Shown piece after piece: positions 20,001 through 29,226 of a DNA stretch of 64,000 bases. Location of the stretch: assembly GCA_023091665.1 (NCBI GenBank), contig JALJCQ010000008.1, positions 682,001-746,000 of the forward strand. The letters run 5' to 3'. The translations under genes and the position numbers were made by a program. The notes under the pieces are model-generated. The model saw nothing but the letters and a program-made list of their open reading frames with translations, did no database searches and was not told the DNA's origin. Every line of letters begins with the position of its first letter. The first letter of the stretch is position 1. The DNA is from Pythium myriotylum. Lineage: Eukaryota; Oomycota; Peronosporomycetes; Pythiales; Pythiaceae.

Positions 20001-21517
20001 GCACCATCAGTCTCGATCTCGGTGAATTCGCCCCGACTTCAAGCAGTATCGGCTCGAGTCACGACCTCGAAGTGAACGGTCTCACCACAGCGACTCACTT
20101 GGACGCCATGAGCCGTGATGACGTCGAGAAGAACCTGTCGTTGCTCGGACTGCTCATGTTCCAGAACGAACTCAAGGACGACTCAGCCGACGTGCTTGCC
20201 AAGCTCAAGGAAGGCGATATCCGAGTGGTCATGATCACGGGTGACAACGCTATGACGGGTTGTTACATCGCACGCGAAAGTGGAATGGTGCGGCCCGGCG
20301 CACGCGTGGTGCTGGGTGAGATTCTCCCGGTCAATGAACACGGCGCGCGTGGTCTTGTCTGGAAAGACGTCGACACCCTCGAAATCGTATCAAACCGCGA
20401 GGTCCATGACATGGCTGAGCTCAGCAGCAAACAGGCCCAGCACGAACACGACCACTGGGAGCTTGCGGTCACAGGCCCGGCTTTCAATTACCTCCGCAAG
20501 ATGGGCGAGCTGCCGAACCTGCTTTTCCACATTCGCATCTTCAGTCGCATGACGCCCGTCGAGAAGGCCGACTGTATCGCCGAGATGATGGCGGCGGGAG
20601 CAGTCACGGGTATGTGTGGAGATGGCGGTAACGACTGCGGTGCCTTGCGAATCGCCCATGTGGGCGTGGCGCTGAGCGACGCAGAGGCCTCCGTCGTCTC
20701 TCCTTTCACGAGCCAACGCAAGAGTATCGTGTCTGTGTTGGACGTGTGCCGCGAAGGCCGCTGCTCGCTCAAGACTTCTTTCGGTAACCTCAAGTTCCTC
20801 ATGATGTACGGCATGATCGGCTGCGGTTTGCGCTTCACTATGTACGCCAACGCTATCTTCCTGCCAGAGTACGCATTCATGTTCTGCGACGGCCTTATTC
20901 TCGTCGGACTTTCATACGCCATCTCGCTCGCCAAGCCTCTGCGCACGCTCGGGAAGCACCGTCCTACCTCGAGTCTCGTCGGAGCCACAACTATTTTCTC
21001 CATGCTCGGCCAGGAGATCATCCATATCGTGTTCCTTTACGTCTCTGTTAGCATGCTCTTCGACGCAAGCTGGTACTGCCCATTCAACCCGGAGAACGTG
21101 GATCTCGTCAAGTGGTGGCTTCTCCAGGACTCGCACTTGGGCTCGACACTCTTCGTCATCATTGCACCTCAGTACATCAGCACGGCACTCTCGTATGGTT
21201 TCGGCTCGCGCTTCCACCAGCCCGTCCACAAGAACTTCGTGCTCGTCGGTTATGTGACGCTCCTCCTCGGAGTGCTCTTCTACCTCGCGGTGGGGGAGCC
21301 TAGCGAGTTTTCGGATCGATTCCGCATGGCTTCGTCGACCAACGTGATCGGTCTGCCCGACATCCCCATGCCACAGTCCTTCCGCTGGAAGCTTGTGATG
21401 CTTGCAGCCGGGAACATGATCACAATCGTCGTGTATGAGCGACTCGTCGTGCTCGGCCCAGTGAAGCACTTCTTGCGTCAACGCTTCCACCGCGACGACC
21501 TCCAGCTGCGTCTGTAG
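17042..21517 (+). CDS. P5-type ATPase (ATP13A-like) with N-terminal signal peptide
   Basis: 1491 residues in one exon. It starts with a cleavable-looking signal sequence (about 1-22) and a Cys-containing lumenal domain up to the first strong membrane helix at about 205-230. More helices follow, then the actuator loop with LTGES (about 620), the phosphorylation site DKTGT (Asp802), ITGDN (about 1063) and GDGGND followed by CGAL (about 1191), then C-terminal helices. NDCGAL and overall order place it with P5 ATPases, which include ATP13A2-type lysosomal polyamine exporters and ER helix dislocases. The M4 motif reads PLIP (about 758-762) instead of PPALP (P5B) or PPELP (P5A), so substrate is uncertain. 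It converges on the LPMO gene with 200 nt between stops. ATG chosen because the signal peptide begins there. Confidence 0.9.
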   Translation: MPRRRVAVALAALAVATLLPASTAMRSQLKHPACAVNHSPQYFCCEHGTEKELYTRFNRPSGGDWDEFYVEGWKKKRQVNFPVAFYTPDAPTFQYDQPESVCRMHRVVDPADANVVRETLQCGPGTAISDAEDGTIVTNTSLPDDSRDANVFWTSRTGLRNSNTSFIIGATCRSLMRADGSVDTVAKANCVSPTVQSTYRFQTYTEAPLLTIYILYGLLAAALVLWVALRASLSVLIRSGPLRADQSTSAPVLLKHHGFSGVTSKDTNARFLEETTPTQAGLGLPILTRRNTEVELRLTSDTIEQTGYRDSTVGKAVLWYLIALTVLLFPIMIIVILDNNHHFQPALFDPVNVVIVVYMLVWLITSAWLVLLVVSYDKLVNFFRVRQPLDQCQYVNLFNPEASEIVLADRSGVSQFIAKLEGILFPRSRNGYEETLRVQTSEDGHRYVEFQHLRYIYDELYGKFVPGSVPFPDTFSQILEQRQGLTSIDVARRKAIVGSNAIEVPMPSTAHSIAKEAFHFFYIYELMCYYVWFFTGYYKVAVVNTVIIVGVISFNIITKRRILASVLKMTRVHGGVAVKRDGVWQTIKVSQLVPGDLVRVVENWDLPCDLVLIKGTVLCDESSLTGESMPVQKFPVPTQSNEQYDPEDQTGKKHTLFAGGRTLASGSANRLLEKHDEVLAIVTSIGAHTVRGQLIQSILYPALVRFKYEEHLKACILFLLFYGIIAAYIAMRFLMDNAGLSNTMFAFVYGMFMLSAVLSPLIPVAITVGQFNASKRLQSRGIYCLNASRVALCGKVRVFAFDKTGTITKEGLDFRGVIPVDSLHLRKATKGASFLREANDLTSPDLNLMMKFALATCHAVGYLDDELVGNEVEVKMLEATQWRLIEELVVDVDGNEHVRSIIESPDGAHTLEILKRFEFDHTRASMSVVVEDLQTRRRYVFCKGSYEKLQDVCQIVTLPQDYTQRAERLAKDGCYVLGIGFKELPKSTISLDLGEFAPTSSSIGSSHDLEVNGLTTATHLDAMSRDDVEKNLSLLGLLMFQNELKDDSADVLAKLKEGDIRVVMITGDNAMTGCYIARESGMVRPGARVVLGEILPVNEHGARGLVWKDVDTLEIVSNREVHDMAELSSKQAQHEHDHWELAVTGPAFNYLRKMGELPNLLFHIRIFSRMTPVEKADCIAEMMAAGAVTGMCGDGGNDCGALRIAHVGVALSDAEASVVSPFTSQRKSIVSVLDVCREGRCSLKTSFGNLKFLMMYGMIGCGLRFTMYANAIFLPEYAFMFCDGLILVGLSYAISLAKPLRTLGKHRPTSSLVGATTIFSMLGQEIIHIVFLYVSVSMLFDASWYCPFNPENVDLVKWWLLQDSHLGSTLFVIIAPQYISTALSYGFGSRFHQPVHKNFVLVGYVTLLLGVLFYLAVGEPSEFSDRFRMASSTNVIGLPDIPMPQSFRWKLVMLAAGNMITIVVYERLVVLGPVKHFLRQRFHRDDLQLRL

Positions 21518-21717
21518 ACTGAAGATGACAGTTCCGTTAGATAGATTCGAGTACATTACTATTTCCGGTATCTGTCGCATCGCTCTTGTTGTATGTTTGA
21601 ATGACCAACTCCGACATTTACGTGCAAACCACATATTGTATTGTTTTGCTCAGACGAGATTATACGCACAACGTATCGGTCCTAGGACGCTAAGTTGCTG
21701 CCAGAGCGCCGTTCCGC

Positions 21718-22545
21718 TTAGAAACGGAGGTTCTGGTTCTTCTCCTTGGCCTCCTTGGCAGCAGCCTTCTCAGCCTTCTTCTTCTCCTTCTCAGCCTTGC
21801 GGGCAGCCTTGTCGTCGGCCGAGTTGCCCGACGTGTTGCCCGACGTGTTGCCCGACGACGCGCCGTTCGCAGGAGCGACCGTGCCCGGAGTTGAGTCACT
21901 GCTACCCGAGGCCGGGGCGGGCGCCGAGGCCGAACCGCCGCTGCCCGAGCCCTTCACGACGAAGCACTGCACGTAGAGCTGGTAGTAGTTCCACTGGTCC
22001 TTGACCTTGACCTTGCCGAGCCAGTACCACGTGACCTGGCAGCTCGCCTTGTTACACTTGAAGGCGTCGGCCGTGATCGACTTGCCGTCCTCGATGAAGT
22101 TGTTACCAAACCAGGTCTTGGTGCCGTCGACCCAGATCTCGGCCGGACCGTTGTGGTTCGACTTCTTGTAGGAGATCTTGGCGCCCGACGGGACGTCGCC
22201 GACGGCCGTGGGGTCGTAGCGACCACACGTGGCCGACTTGATGGCCTCCGGCTCGGTGATGCTGCCGTACGAGGTGCCGCCGTGGAAGAGGTTCCACGTC
22301 TCCTTGACGGTCGTGCCGGACGACTTGATCCAGGCGCCGATGCCGTCGGCCGGGTCCGACGCGTCGACAGCGCTCGAAGGGATCGACTTGGGCACGGGGT
22401 ACTGACCCACGGCGCAGTTGAAGCACTCGCCGCTGTTGAGCTTGCCGAGCAGCTTGCCGTTGGCGAGCAGCGCCGAGTGGGCGTTCGCCACGGTGGCGAG
22501 CGAGGCCACGAGGCCGGCGGCGAAGAGCGACTTGAACGAAGGCAT
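21718..22545 (-). CDS. Secreted AA17-like lytic polysaccharide monooxygenase with Lys/Ala-rich tail
   Basis: 275 residues from the ATG at 22545; the frame is open further upstream but without ATG, and a core promoter lies at 22560-22575. Residues 1-22 are a clear signal peptide ending ANA, so the mature protein would begin with His23, as copper LPMOs require. A second conserved His is in SNHNGP and a Tyr-rich strand (YYQLYVQC) closes the domain; six Cys could make three disulfides. The length and motifs fit oomycete AA17 enzymes, which oxidise pectic homogalacturonan in the plant wall. After about residue 205 comes a Ser/Gly/Pro/Thr linker with NTSG repeats, and then a Lys/Ala/Glu-rich tail ending NQNLRF. 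The AA17 assignment rests on motif recall, not on a search. Confidence 0.72.
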   Translation of the reverse strand: MPSFKSLFAAGLVASLATVANAHSALLANGKLLGKLNSGECFNCAVGQYPVPKSIPSSAVDASDPADGIGAWIKSSGTTVKETWNLFHGGTSYGSITEPEAIKSATCGRYDPTAVGDVPSGAKISYKKSNHNGPAEIWVDGTKTWFGNNFIEDGKSITADAFKCNKASCQVTWYWLGKVKVKDQWNYYQLYVQCFVVKGSGSGGSASAPAPASGSSDSTPGTVAPANGASSGNTSGNTSGNSADDKAARKAEKEKKKAEKAAAKEAKEKNQNLRF

Positions 22546-22559
22546 GCGGACGCGCGGGC

Positions 22560-22575
22560 GAATTGCAGAGTGAGG
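22560..22575 (-). promoter_or_regulatory. INR+FPR core promoter of the AA17-like gene
   Basis: Read on the minus strand, CCTCACTCTGCAATTC fits the oomycete core GCTCATTYYNCAWTTT closely, with the INR TCACTCT and FPR-like CAATTC correctly spaced. It is 15-30 nt before the chosen ATG, which argues for the short start. Confidence 0.65.
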
Positions 22576-23489
22576 AGCGCACACCGCCAGCAACGACCTC
22601 CAGGAGGGCAATGCCACGCTTCGCTCCGCCTCTCCCGGCCTTCTGCGAGCCCAGGTGGTCTCGGCGGTCCCATTTGAGCTGATCTCCTCACGAGAAGAGA
22701 CGGTTGCCGTGACCGTCACTCTGTTTTGCGACCGCTTGTCAGTTGCAAAGAGGACAGAACCGGGGCGGAAGCGAAGTCGTAGTCGTAGTTTGCGCCCTTT
22801 AGGTGCGGATTTGTGACATCAGGGGGCTTCTACAGTCGCAGCTGCGAGACTGGCTGTCTCTCAAACAAGAACGGGTCCAGGTGGAGTCCACCTGATCGTC
22901 AGCGCTTGGCGTTGGTCCGCTCCGTTGAGAGAAGTCGCCACGAGAATCCACTCGTGATGGCGTGGGGTTGACCCGCTGCGGCGGTCTCGCGTGGCACGGG
23001 CAGGTCTCGCAGAGATTCATAGCTACTGATTCCTGGATTATATTGATTTTGAGAATACTTTCACAAGGTTGTTTTACATGAATTCTGTCAATCGATTAGC
23101 GTTTTTACTGATAAATATAGGATGGTACAGTTTGTAGGTGATCCCTTCGATCTGACGCTCTCGTCTTCGGGCTGCTGATCTTCCGCAGCGCCGCATGGGG
23201 ATGAGAATCAAATCCACGGGACGCGCCTCTGCGACATCAACAGCACGCGTCCGCGGCGGACGATGCTTGTCTTCGCTGGCGAGAAATCATCCACCAAGGA
23301 TGGACCACGCGCTCTCTCCCTCACCCAGATCCACCTTCAACGAATTACTCACTCGCGTCGAGCAATACGTGCGTCGTACTACGAGACGCTTCACAATACT
23401 AAACATATTCGTAGAGTAGCAACGGAGGATTCCCGTTATGACATTCGCGACCAAAGGGGTCCATTCGAGCCAAGTCTACCGGTCGTTAC
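22576..23489. other. Intergenic region between the divergent LPMO and EF-hand genes
   Basis: No gene was seen. It holds a 15-bp palindrome AGGTGGAGTCCACCT at 22879-22893 and an AT-rich stretch at about 23030-23130. The EF-hand promoter should lie in the last 200 nt. Confidence 0.5.
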
Positions 23490-24412
23490 ATGTCGATTAG
23501 AGCCAAATCTGCTGGTGGAAGCTATGTTTGGGCATGGCGAGCCAAGCTTCCAACTCGCCCACAAGCACTGCGAGCAGGCCGAGCTTCCATGTATGCACGC
23601 ACGACGTCGATCCATGCGTCTCGCCGCAAACGCTCGCGCCTCACGTCGTCGCGGCTGCGACGGTCGCGACTGCTGACCGAAGTCGCGATGCGGAAGCTCA
23701 ATCTCGATCCAGAGAAGAGCGAAAAGATCGGCGCGATCGCAGATCAGTTGACACAGGAAGACATCAACTTCTTCACGCACATCTTCATGCAGATTGACAG
23801 TGTGGACACTCGTATCTAGACTCGCTATAGTGCCATGCGTGGGCTGACGACGCCTGCTTCCCCTTCTTGTAGCTGACGAGATTGGAATCATCTTGCGATC
23901 TGAGCTCCACGAAGGACTAACCCTTCTCGGAATCACAGCGAGCGACAAGGAACTCGATGAATACTTACTGATCGCCGATGCGGACGGCAGTAAGGCGATC
24001 GATCTCCAAGAGTGGATCGTCCTTTGTGCAATGCTCGTCAAGCCGCCACACGACGAGAACGAGCTACTCGCGGCTTTCAACGTGAGTCGGTTGGTAAACA
24101 GCAAACAATATTACACTCATGAGAGCGCTGCTTGTAATGTAGTGCCTATTCCCGAATGAGCAGGACATCCCAGTTGTGGTGTTCCGCACAAAGATGCAGC
24201 GGCTCCTCGAGAACGCGTACGCACACATGCCCGAGTGTAATCAGCACGAAGTGAGCTGCTTCGTCGACGACATTCTCAGCGCGCTTGACCCCAACAACAC
24301 CGAGTGCATTGACGTCCAGGAGTGTATTCGCATCTTATCCACGCCGTACAACGCCACGTTGCCGGAAGGTGCAGATGGCGATGAAGCAGCCCACGAAGAA
24401 GTCAACGCTTAG
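23490..24412 (+). CDS. EF-hand calcium-binding protein, three exons
   Basis: Proposed exons 23490-23799, 23873-24081 and 24143-24412 (789 nt, 262 residues), with introns of 73 nt (GTGTGG...TAG) and 61 nt (GTGAGT...TAG). Splicing at 23799/23873 restores an EF-hand loop with D1, D3, G6, I8 and E12 (DTDEIGIILRSE). A second loop in exon 2 reads DADGSKAIDLQE. A degenerate third loop in exon 3 has DPNNTECID. The N-terminus is Arg/Ser-rich and basic and could be a targeting sequence; a start at a later Met is possible. The second acceptor could also be the CAG at 24163, which keeps frame. It ends 61 nt before the convergent methyltransferase gene. Role unknown beyond Ca2+ binding. Confidence 0.75.
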
Positions 24413-24473
24413 TCGCGAAAGTGACGAGTCTCCGTGGGGCGGAAGATGATATCTCGAGCAGCCAACTCCTCCA

Positions 24474-25862
24474 TCAATCTGAATATGAGCATAGCTTGAG
24501 AGGATTACACCCTAGTCGGTTTAGCATAAGCGGAAAGCCGTACCGCTTAAAGTCTTGCACTGGTAGCTGAACAGCCCGCTTTGTTGTTAGCCCCGTAGCG
24601 TCGAGCGCTGCCTCGACGCGCACTTTGAGTTCGTCCTTGGACAATGTTTCCTGCGTTGACTTCTCCATAAGGGCTTTCGCTGCGCTGGACAGCAGTGCTG
24701 CTCGGAGGGTTTTGTTCTTGCGTGTAAATCCGATTCGCAAAAGTGTGTCGAAGCGCTACAACCGCATCTTCCGTCAGAGCAGAGTCTGTGAGATACTCAA
24801 CACACGAAAGTACCTGGAAGAATTGGTCTTTGTCGCCTCTATCAGGGAGAATAACCGGGTTAAATTCGTCGTCGCGATTACCAACTTGCCGAGGCTTCGG
24901 CGTGAGCTTAATCACGCGCGAGTCCACTTTTGGGGGTGGTAAAAAGTGCTCTCGACCGACCGGAACGATGGACTCGACGTCGGCGATCAGCGCCGTATTC
25001 ACGCTAAGTCGGCTGTAACTCTGGGTACCCGGTCTACAGATTACCCATTCTCTGTCAGATCCAGCTCCACCAGCCCATTTCAATCAAGAACGGACTTTGC
25101 CAAGAGCCGCTGCGCGAATTCTTCCTGCACGAGAAGCACCGCGCACTTGAGTCGGTCCGGGAAGCGGAACATGTAGTTGCTCAGTCTCGAGATGATAATA
25201 GAGGAGAGTTGGTACGGGATATTGGCAACACAGGCGTCAAAGTGGCGCAGCTCCATTTCCGCTGCGGCAGCCGCTGCTGCCGTCGCGCGCTCTCGCGCCT
25301 TGCCTCGGCCTCGGATGGACCCTCGACGTCCCGTGGACTTTGGGACGACGACGTCTTTCGCAAACTGGAAGTCTTCAAAGTCGATGTTCTCGAGCCGCAG
25401 CCGCTTGGTGACCAGCAGCTCGTCACTGAACCGCTCTTTGAGTCGCTCGACCATGCGCGCATCGTACTCGACCGCGTGGACGTGGAGGTTGGGCGCAATG
25501 TTGAGCAGAGCTGAGGTGAGGTTGCCAGTGCCCGGGCCGATCTCCAGCACGCGCACGATGGCTTGGCCAGTCGCAGCATCCTCTTCTGACTCGGAGAGGC
25601 CTGCTTGCAGCAGTGCGTGCTGCTTGGACTGGAGGAGCGCTGGGAGCTGCGCGGCGTCGACGATCTGCGTGAGGATCTTCTCGGTCACGAGCAAGTGCTG
25701 GCCGAGCTTGCGCTTGAGGTGCGGCGTGTGCTTGATGGCGCCGACGTTTCCAGGCGCCGCCGACTCGCTGAACGCGCGGAACAGCGACGGTGCGCGCGCC
25801 GCCCAGAGGCCGCGCGGTCGCGCGAGGCAGCGCACTGAGCTCGTAGCGATGCGGCCATTCAT
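24474..25862 (-). CDS. rRNA adenine-N6,N6-dimethyltransferase (KsgA/Dim1/TFB1M family), mitochondrial-type, three exons
   Basis: Exons on the minus strand are 25862-25096, 25033-24814 and 24755-24474 (1269 nt, 422 residues). The introns are 62 nt (GTCCGT...TAG) and 58 nt (GTACTT...TAG); both splices restore conserved motifs, giving LLAKPG then SRLSVN, and RFDTLLRIGFTRKNKT. SAM-binding motif I is EIGPGTGNL, the acidic motif is VEYD, and the catalytic motif is NIPYQLSS. The family dimethylates two adjacent adenines in the last small-subunit rRNA helix. The first 45 residues are Arg/Ala/Ser-rich without acidic residues at the start, suggesting mitochondrial import. An unusual basic and poly-Ala insertion (GRRGSIRGRGK, then eight Ala) sits just before the NIPY motif. 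Confidence 0.88.
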
Positions 25863-26167
25863 TTTGGGCTGTCCGTGCCAAGATGAAGTTTTCTTGTCGA
25901 TGAAAGTTAACGCATCAATATTTCAAGGCTATGTTGATGTGGGGTATATCATGTTCTGCAGTTTAAGCGATTAAGACTCGGCTGGTAAACAATGGGAGTA
26001 AGCCTTGGTTTTAGTGGATCCGGCAAATACAGCGTGCTTCGTGACATTCAAGACACAAGGTAAAGTGTCCCATGGTTCCATCTATTGGTCTTTAAACAGA
26101 GGGAGTAAGGCTCCATCATCGTGACCCCATTGGCCCTACGTGACGTTAGCCTCTCTCTCCACGATCG
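25863..26167. other. Divergent promoter region between methyltransferase and Ca2+-ATPase
   Basis: 305 nt between two start codons. No gene was seen; promoters for both directions are expected here. No clear INR was identified. Confidence 0.5.
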
Positions 26168-29128
26168 ATGGAGCCTCGCGACCCCCAGAGCCCTCGTCCA
26201 TGGGCGTCTCCACGGCGCATGGCGCAGGCGGTCGCCAACGCGCGCTCGCGGCCCGTGCTGGACGCGCTGGGCGGCTGGCGCGCGCTCGAGACGGCGCTCG
26301 GCGTCGACCTCACGCGCGGCGTTCCGGCGGCGTCGATCGAGGCCCGGCAGGCCCACTTTGGACGCAACTTCGTGGCACCACCACGACCCAAATCGCTGCG
26401 CCGGCTCCTGTTCCAGGCCGCGTTCCTCGACCGCACCAACCTCATGCTGCTGTGTGCGGGGATGGTGTCGCTCGTGCTCGGCGTCTCGGCGGGCGACCAT
26501 CCGTCGACAGACTGGGTTGAAGGCACGTGCGTGCTCGTGGCCGTGGGAGCCATCGTGCTTGTCACGGCACTCACGGAACTCAAGAAAGAGCGCCAGTTTC
26601 AGGAGCTCAATGCCGTCAAGAACAACCCGCTGGTCCACGTTGTGCGTGACGATGGTTCGCCCATGGAGTCGCGCAAATGGGACCTCGTCGTGGGTGACGT
26701 GGTCGTGCTTCACACGGGCGACATCGTCCCCGCTGACGGTGTCCTGCTCAGTAGCCAGGAGCTACGTGTCGATGAAAGCGCGATGACGGGCGAGGCGGAG
26801 CCTGTGAGGAAGAACTGGCAGAGCGACAAGCGCAACGTCGTCCTGGGCGGGACGACTGTGATGAAAGGCAGCGGCTCCATGGTCGTGCTCTGTGTCGGCG
26901 AGTACACTCAAGAAGGTCAGGTCCTCAGCGTCGTGAATGGTGCCGGCAGTAAACGGAAGGAACAGAGGCAGAAGAAAGCGACCGAACTCCCAAATGTAAG
27001 TGGATACGTGGCGGTCACGACTCCGAGAGCGTCGACGCCTCGTGATGACAATGAAGAAGACGCCGACGCGGAGATGCGCGAAGAAGTCGAGGCTCTGGAT
27101 CGAACGCCCCTCGCTCTTAAGCTAGAGAGGCTCAACTTGACCATGGGGAAGGTCGGGGCTGTGATGTCGACCTTGCTATTCATCGCATTGAGCGTCAAGT
27201 TTTCTATACGGGAGTTCGCCATCGACGAGAAGTCATGGAGCTCTCACGCGCTCAGTGAATACGTCAACTTTTTCATCCTCGCGGTCACGACGCTGGTAGT
27301 CGCAATCCCGGAGGGTCTACCGCTCGCAGTGATCATCGCGCTGACCTACTCAGTGCGCCAAATGCTCCGCGAGAAGAGCCTTGTTCGGCACTTATACGCT
27401 TGCGAGACGGCTGGGAACGCCACGATCGTTTGTTCAGACAAGACCGGCACGCTCACGACAAACCAGATGACAGTCACTGCGCTGTGGATCGGAGGTCTCA
27501 CGAACGAGGTGGTCGTAGCGACCGACTTGTCGACGCTTGTGGGCGACCAAAGTACAGTTGAGCTACTCATGCTAGGCATGTCTGTCAATTCGTCTGCAGA
27601 ACTACTCCAAGGAGACGCAAATGCCAGCACGGGGAGTCCGACTGAATGTGCGCTACTCCGGTTCGTGCGTGATGCCGGGTGGGACTACCACGAACTGCGA
27701 GTCAATAACCAGGTTGTACGCGTCATCCCTTTCAGCAGCGATCGCAAGTGCATGACAACAGCGGTGGCCATATCTGGTGGACCCAAGAGGCTTACGTGTA
27801 CCAAGGGTGCGCCTGAGAGCGTCCTGACGCGATGTGACTCGTGGCGCCAACTGCATAGCGACGGTCGTGTGGAGATTACCCCACTCCATGATCACCAAAA
27901 AACCAAAATCCTTAGCTCGGTTGTCGAACGGCATGCAATGCGAGGCTGCCGAACTCTGTGTCTCGCGTACAGGGAGGTATCGTCCGACGAGGCAGTCGAT
28001 GCTGAGGGCATGGAAGTAAATCTCACGCTTCTGTGTGTCGTGGCCATCGAGGATCCAATTAGACCTGAAGTCCCTCGAGCCATTGCCCTTTGCAAGTCTG
28101 CGGGCGTCGCCGTGTGTGTCGTCACTGGTGACAACATCCTCACAGCAACGACCATCGCCAGGAAGTGCGGCATCATCGATGCAGATGAAGACGACATTGA
28201 GGCGGCCCCAGTGCGGGCGATGGATGCCGGTGATTTCCGCGCGAGGGTAACGGATGCGAACGGAAACCTGAGGCAAGACGTTTTCGACGAAATCTGGCCG
28301 TCACTGCGAGTTCTTGCTCGTGCTACTCCGTTGGACAAGCATATTCTTGTTAGTGGCTTGATGGCTACGCGCCAGGATCAACAACTAGTTGCCGTCACGG
28401 GTGACGGCACCAACGACACTGCAGCCTTGAAGAAGGCTCATGTGGGCTTTGCGATGGGGCTTGGTGGCACGGAGGTTGCGAAGCGAGCCTCAGACATCGT
28501 GGTCTTGGATGACAACTTCATGTCAATAGTCAACGCCATCAAGTGGGGCCGTAACGTGTACGATTCGATCGCCAAATTCCTCCAGTTTCAGCTCACGATG
28601 ATTCTCGTCGCCGTCGCAATGGCCGCCGGTAGCGCTCTTTTCATGGACTCCCCGGCGCTGACGGCTGTGCAGATCCTGTGGATTAACCTGTTCATGGACG
28701 CATTCGTGAGTCTTGGGCTTGCAACAGAGGCCCCAACAGACCGTGTGATGAAGCGCAAGCCATATAGCCTGGATGCACCGTTGCTGTCGTGGAAGATGCG
28801 CAAGCACATCATCGGTCAGTGCGTGCTGCAGTTGGCAGTGCTGATCGTGCGTGCAGGTTTCGACTGGCCCCTGAGAACAGCGGAACCCAGCGCGTCAGCA
28901 TTTAACGACCGAGCAGACCCGCCAAGTGAGCGCTCGACGATGGTGTTCAACACGTTCGCGTGGATGCAGCTCTTCAATCAGATCAACTGCCGGCGCATCG
29001 ATGACGAGCTCAACGTGTTCGAGGGGCTCTCGCGGAACCGACTCTTTGTGGGCGGCTGGGTGCTGCAGGCCGCGTTGCAGTGGGCGGCCGTGCAGTACGG
29101 GGGACGCTTTTCCACTGCGTGGCGCTGA
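26168..29128 (+). CDS. P2B-type (PMCA-like) Ca2+-transporting ATPase, 3' end probably frameshifted
   Basis: 986 residues, one exon. The order is an N-terminal cytosolic segment, helices M1-M2, an actuator loop with MTGEAEP, M4 with PEGLP (about 381), phosphorylation site DKTGT (Asp424), KGAPE, TGDN, GDGTNDT (about 745) and C-terminal helices. P2B pumps export Ca2+ from the cytosol in exchange for protons. The protein stops at 29128 shortly after FGG-like QYGG, before the last helix. Right after a four-T run (29108-29111), another frame continues to 29226 with a hydrophobic stretch (GVCVGLAALTLPWGLLLRLI) that looks like M10. So either one base was lost or gained, or the sequence has an error. 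Charged insertions near residues 265-305 separate the actuator domain from M3. Confidence 0.88.
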   Translation: MEPRDPQSPRPWASPRRMAQAVANARSRPVLDALGGWRALETALGVDLTRGVPAASIEARQAHFGRNFVAPPRPKSLRRLLFQAAFLDRTNLMLLCAGMVSLVLGVSAGDHPSTDWVEGTCVLVAVGAIVLVTALTELKKERQFQELNAVKNNPLVHVVRDDGSPMESRKWDLVVGDVVVLHTGDIVPADGVLLSSQELRVDESAMTGEAEPVRKNWQSDKRNVVLGGTTVMKGSGSMVVLCVGEYTQEGQVLSVVNGAGSKRKEQRQKKATELPNVSGYVAVTTPRASTPRDDNEEDADAEMREEVEALDRTPLALKLERLNLTMGKVGAVMSTLLFIALSVKFSIREFAIDEKSWSSHALSEYVNFFILAVTTLVVAIPEGLPLAVIIALTYSVRQMLREKSLVRHLYACETAGNATIVCSDKTGTLTTNQMTVTALWIGGLTNEVVVATDLSTLVGDQSTVELLMLGMSVNSSAELLQGDANASTGSPTECALLRFVRDAGWDYHELRVNNQVVRVIPFSSDRKCMTTAVAISGGPKRLTCTKGAPESVLTRCDSWRQLHSDGRVEITPLHDHQKTKILSSVVERHAMRGCRTLCLAYREVSSDEAVDAEGMEVNLTLLCVVAIEDPIRPEVPRAIALCKSAGVAVCVVTGDNILTATTIARKCGIIDADEDDIEAAPVRAMDAGDFRARVTDANGNLRQDVFDEIWPSLRVLARATPLDKHILVSGLMATRQDQQLVAVTGDGTNDTAALKKAHVGFAMGLGGTEVAKRASDIVVLDDNFMSIVNAIKWGRNVYDSIAKFLQFQLTMILVAVAMAAGSALFMDSPALTAVQILWINLFMDAFVSLGLATEAPTDRVMKRKPYSLDAPLLSWKMRKHIIGQCVLQLAVLIVRAGFDWPLRTAEPSASAFNDRADPPSERSTMVFNTFAWMQLFNQINCRRIDDELNVFEGLSRNRLFVGGWVLQAALQWAAVQYGGRFSTAWR

Positions 29129-29226
29129 GCGTGGAGCAGTGGGGCGTGTGCGTCGGACTGGCAGCGCTCACGCTTCCATGGGGCTTGCTGCTACGTCTGA
29201 TCTCACACGTCACAGATCTCAGATAA

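Noticed and set aside
22546..22719. Longer form of the LPMO reading from 22719
   Set aside because: It starts at GTG, would bury the signal peptide and contains the core promoter.
23436..24104. 222-codon minus-strand frame over the EF-hand gene
   Set aside because: The plus strand gives EF-hand loops after splicing; the minus frame has no domain.
24756..24813. Frameshift in the dimethyltransferase
   Set aside because: A 58-nt GT...AG intron explains the frame change and restores the conserved RIGFTRKNKT region.
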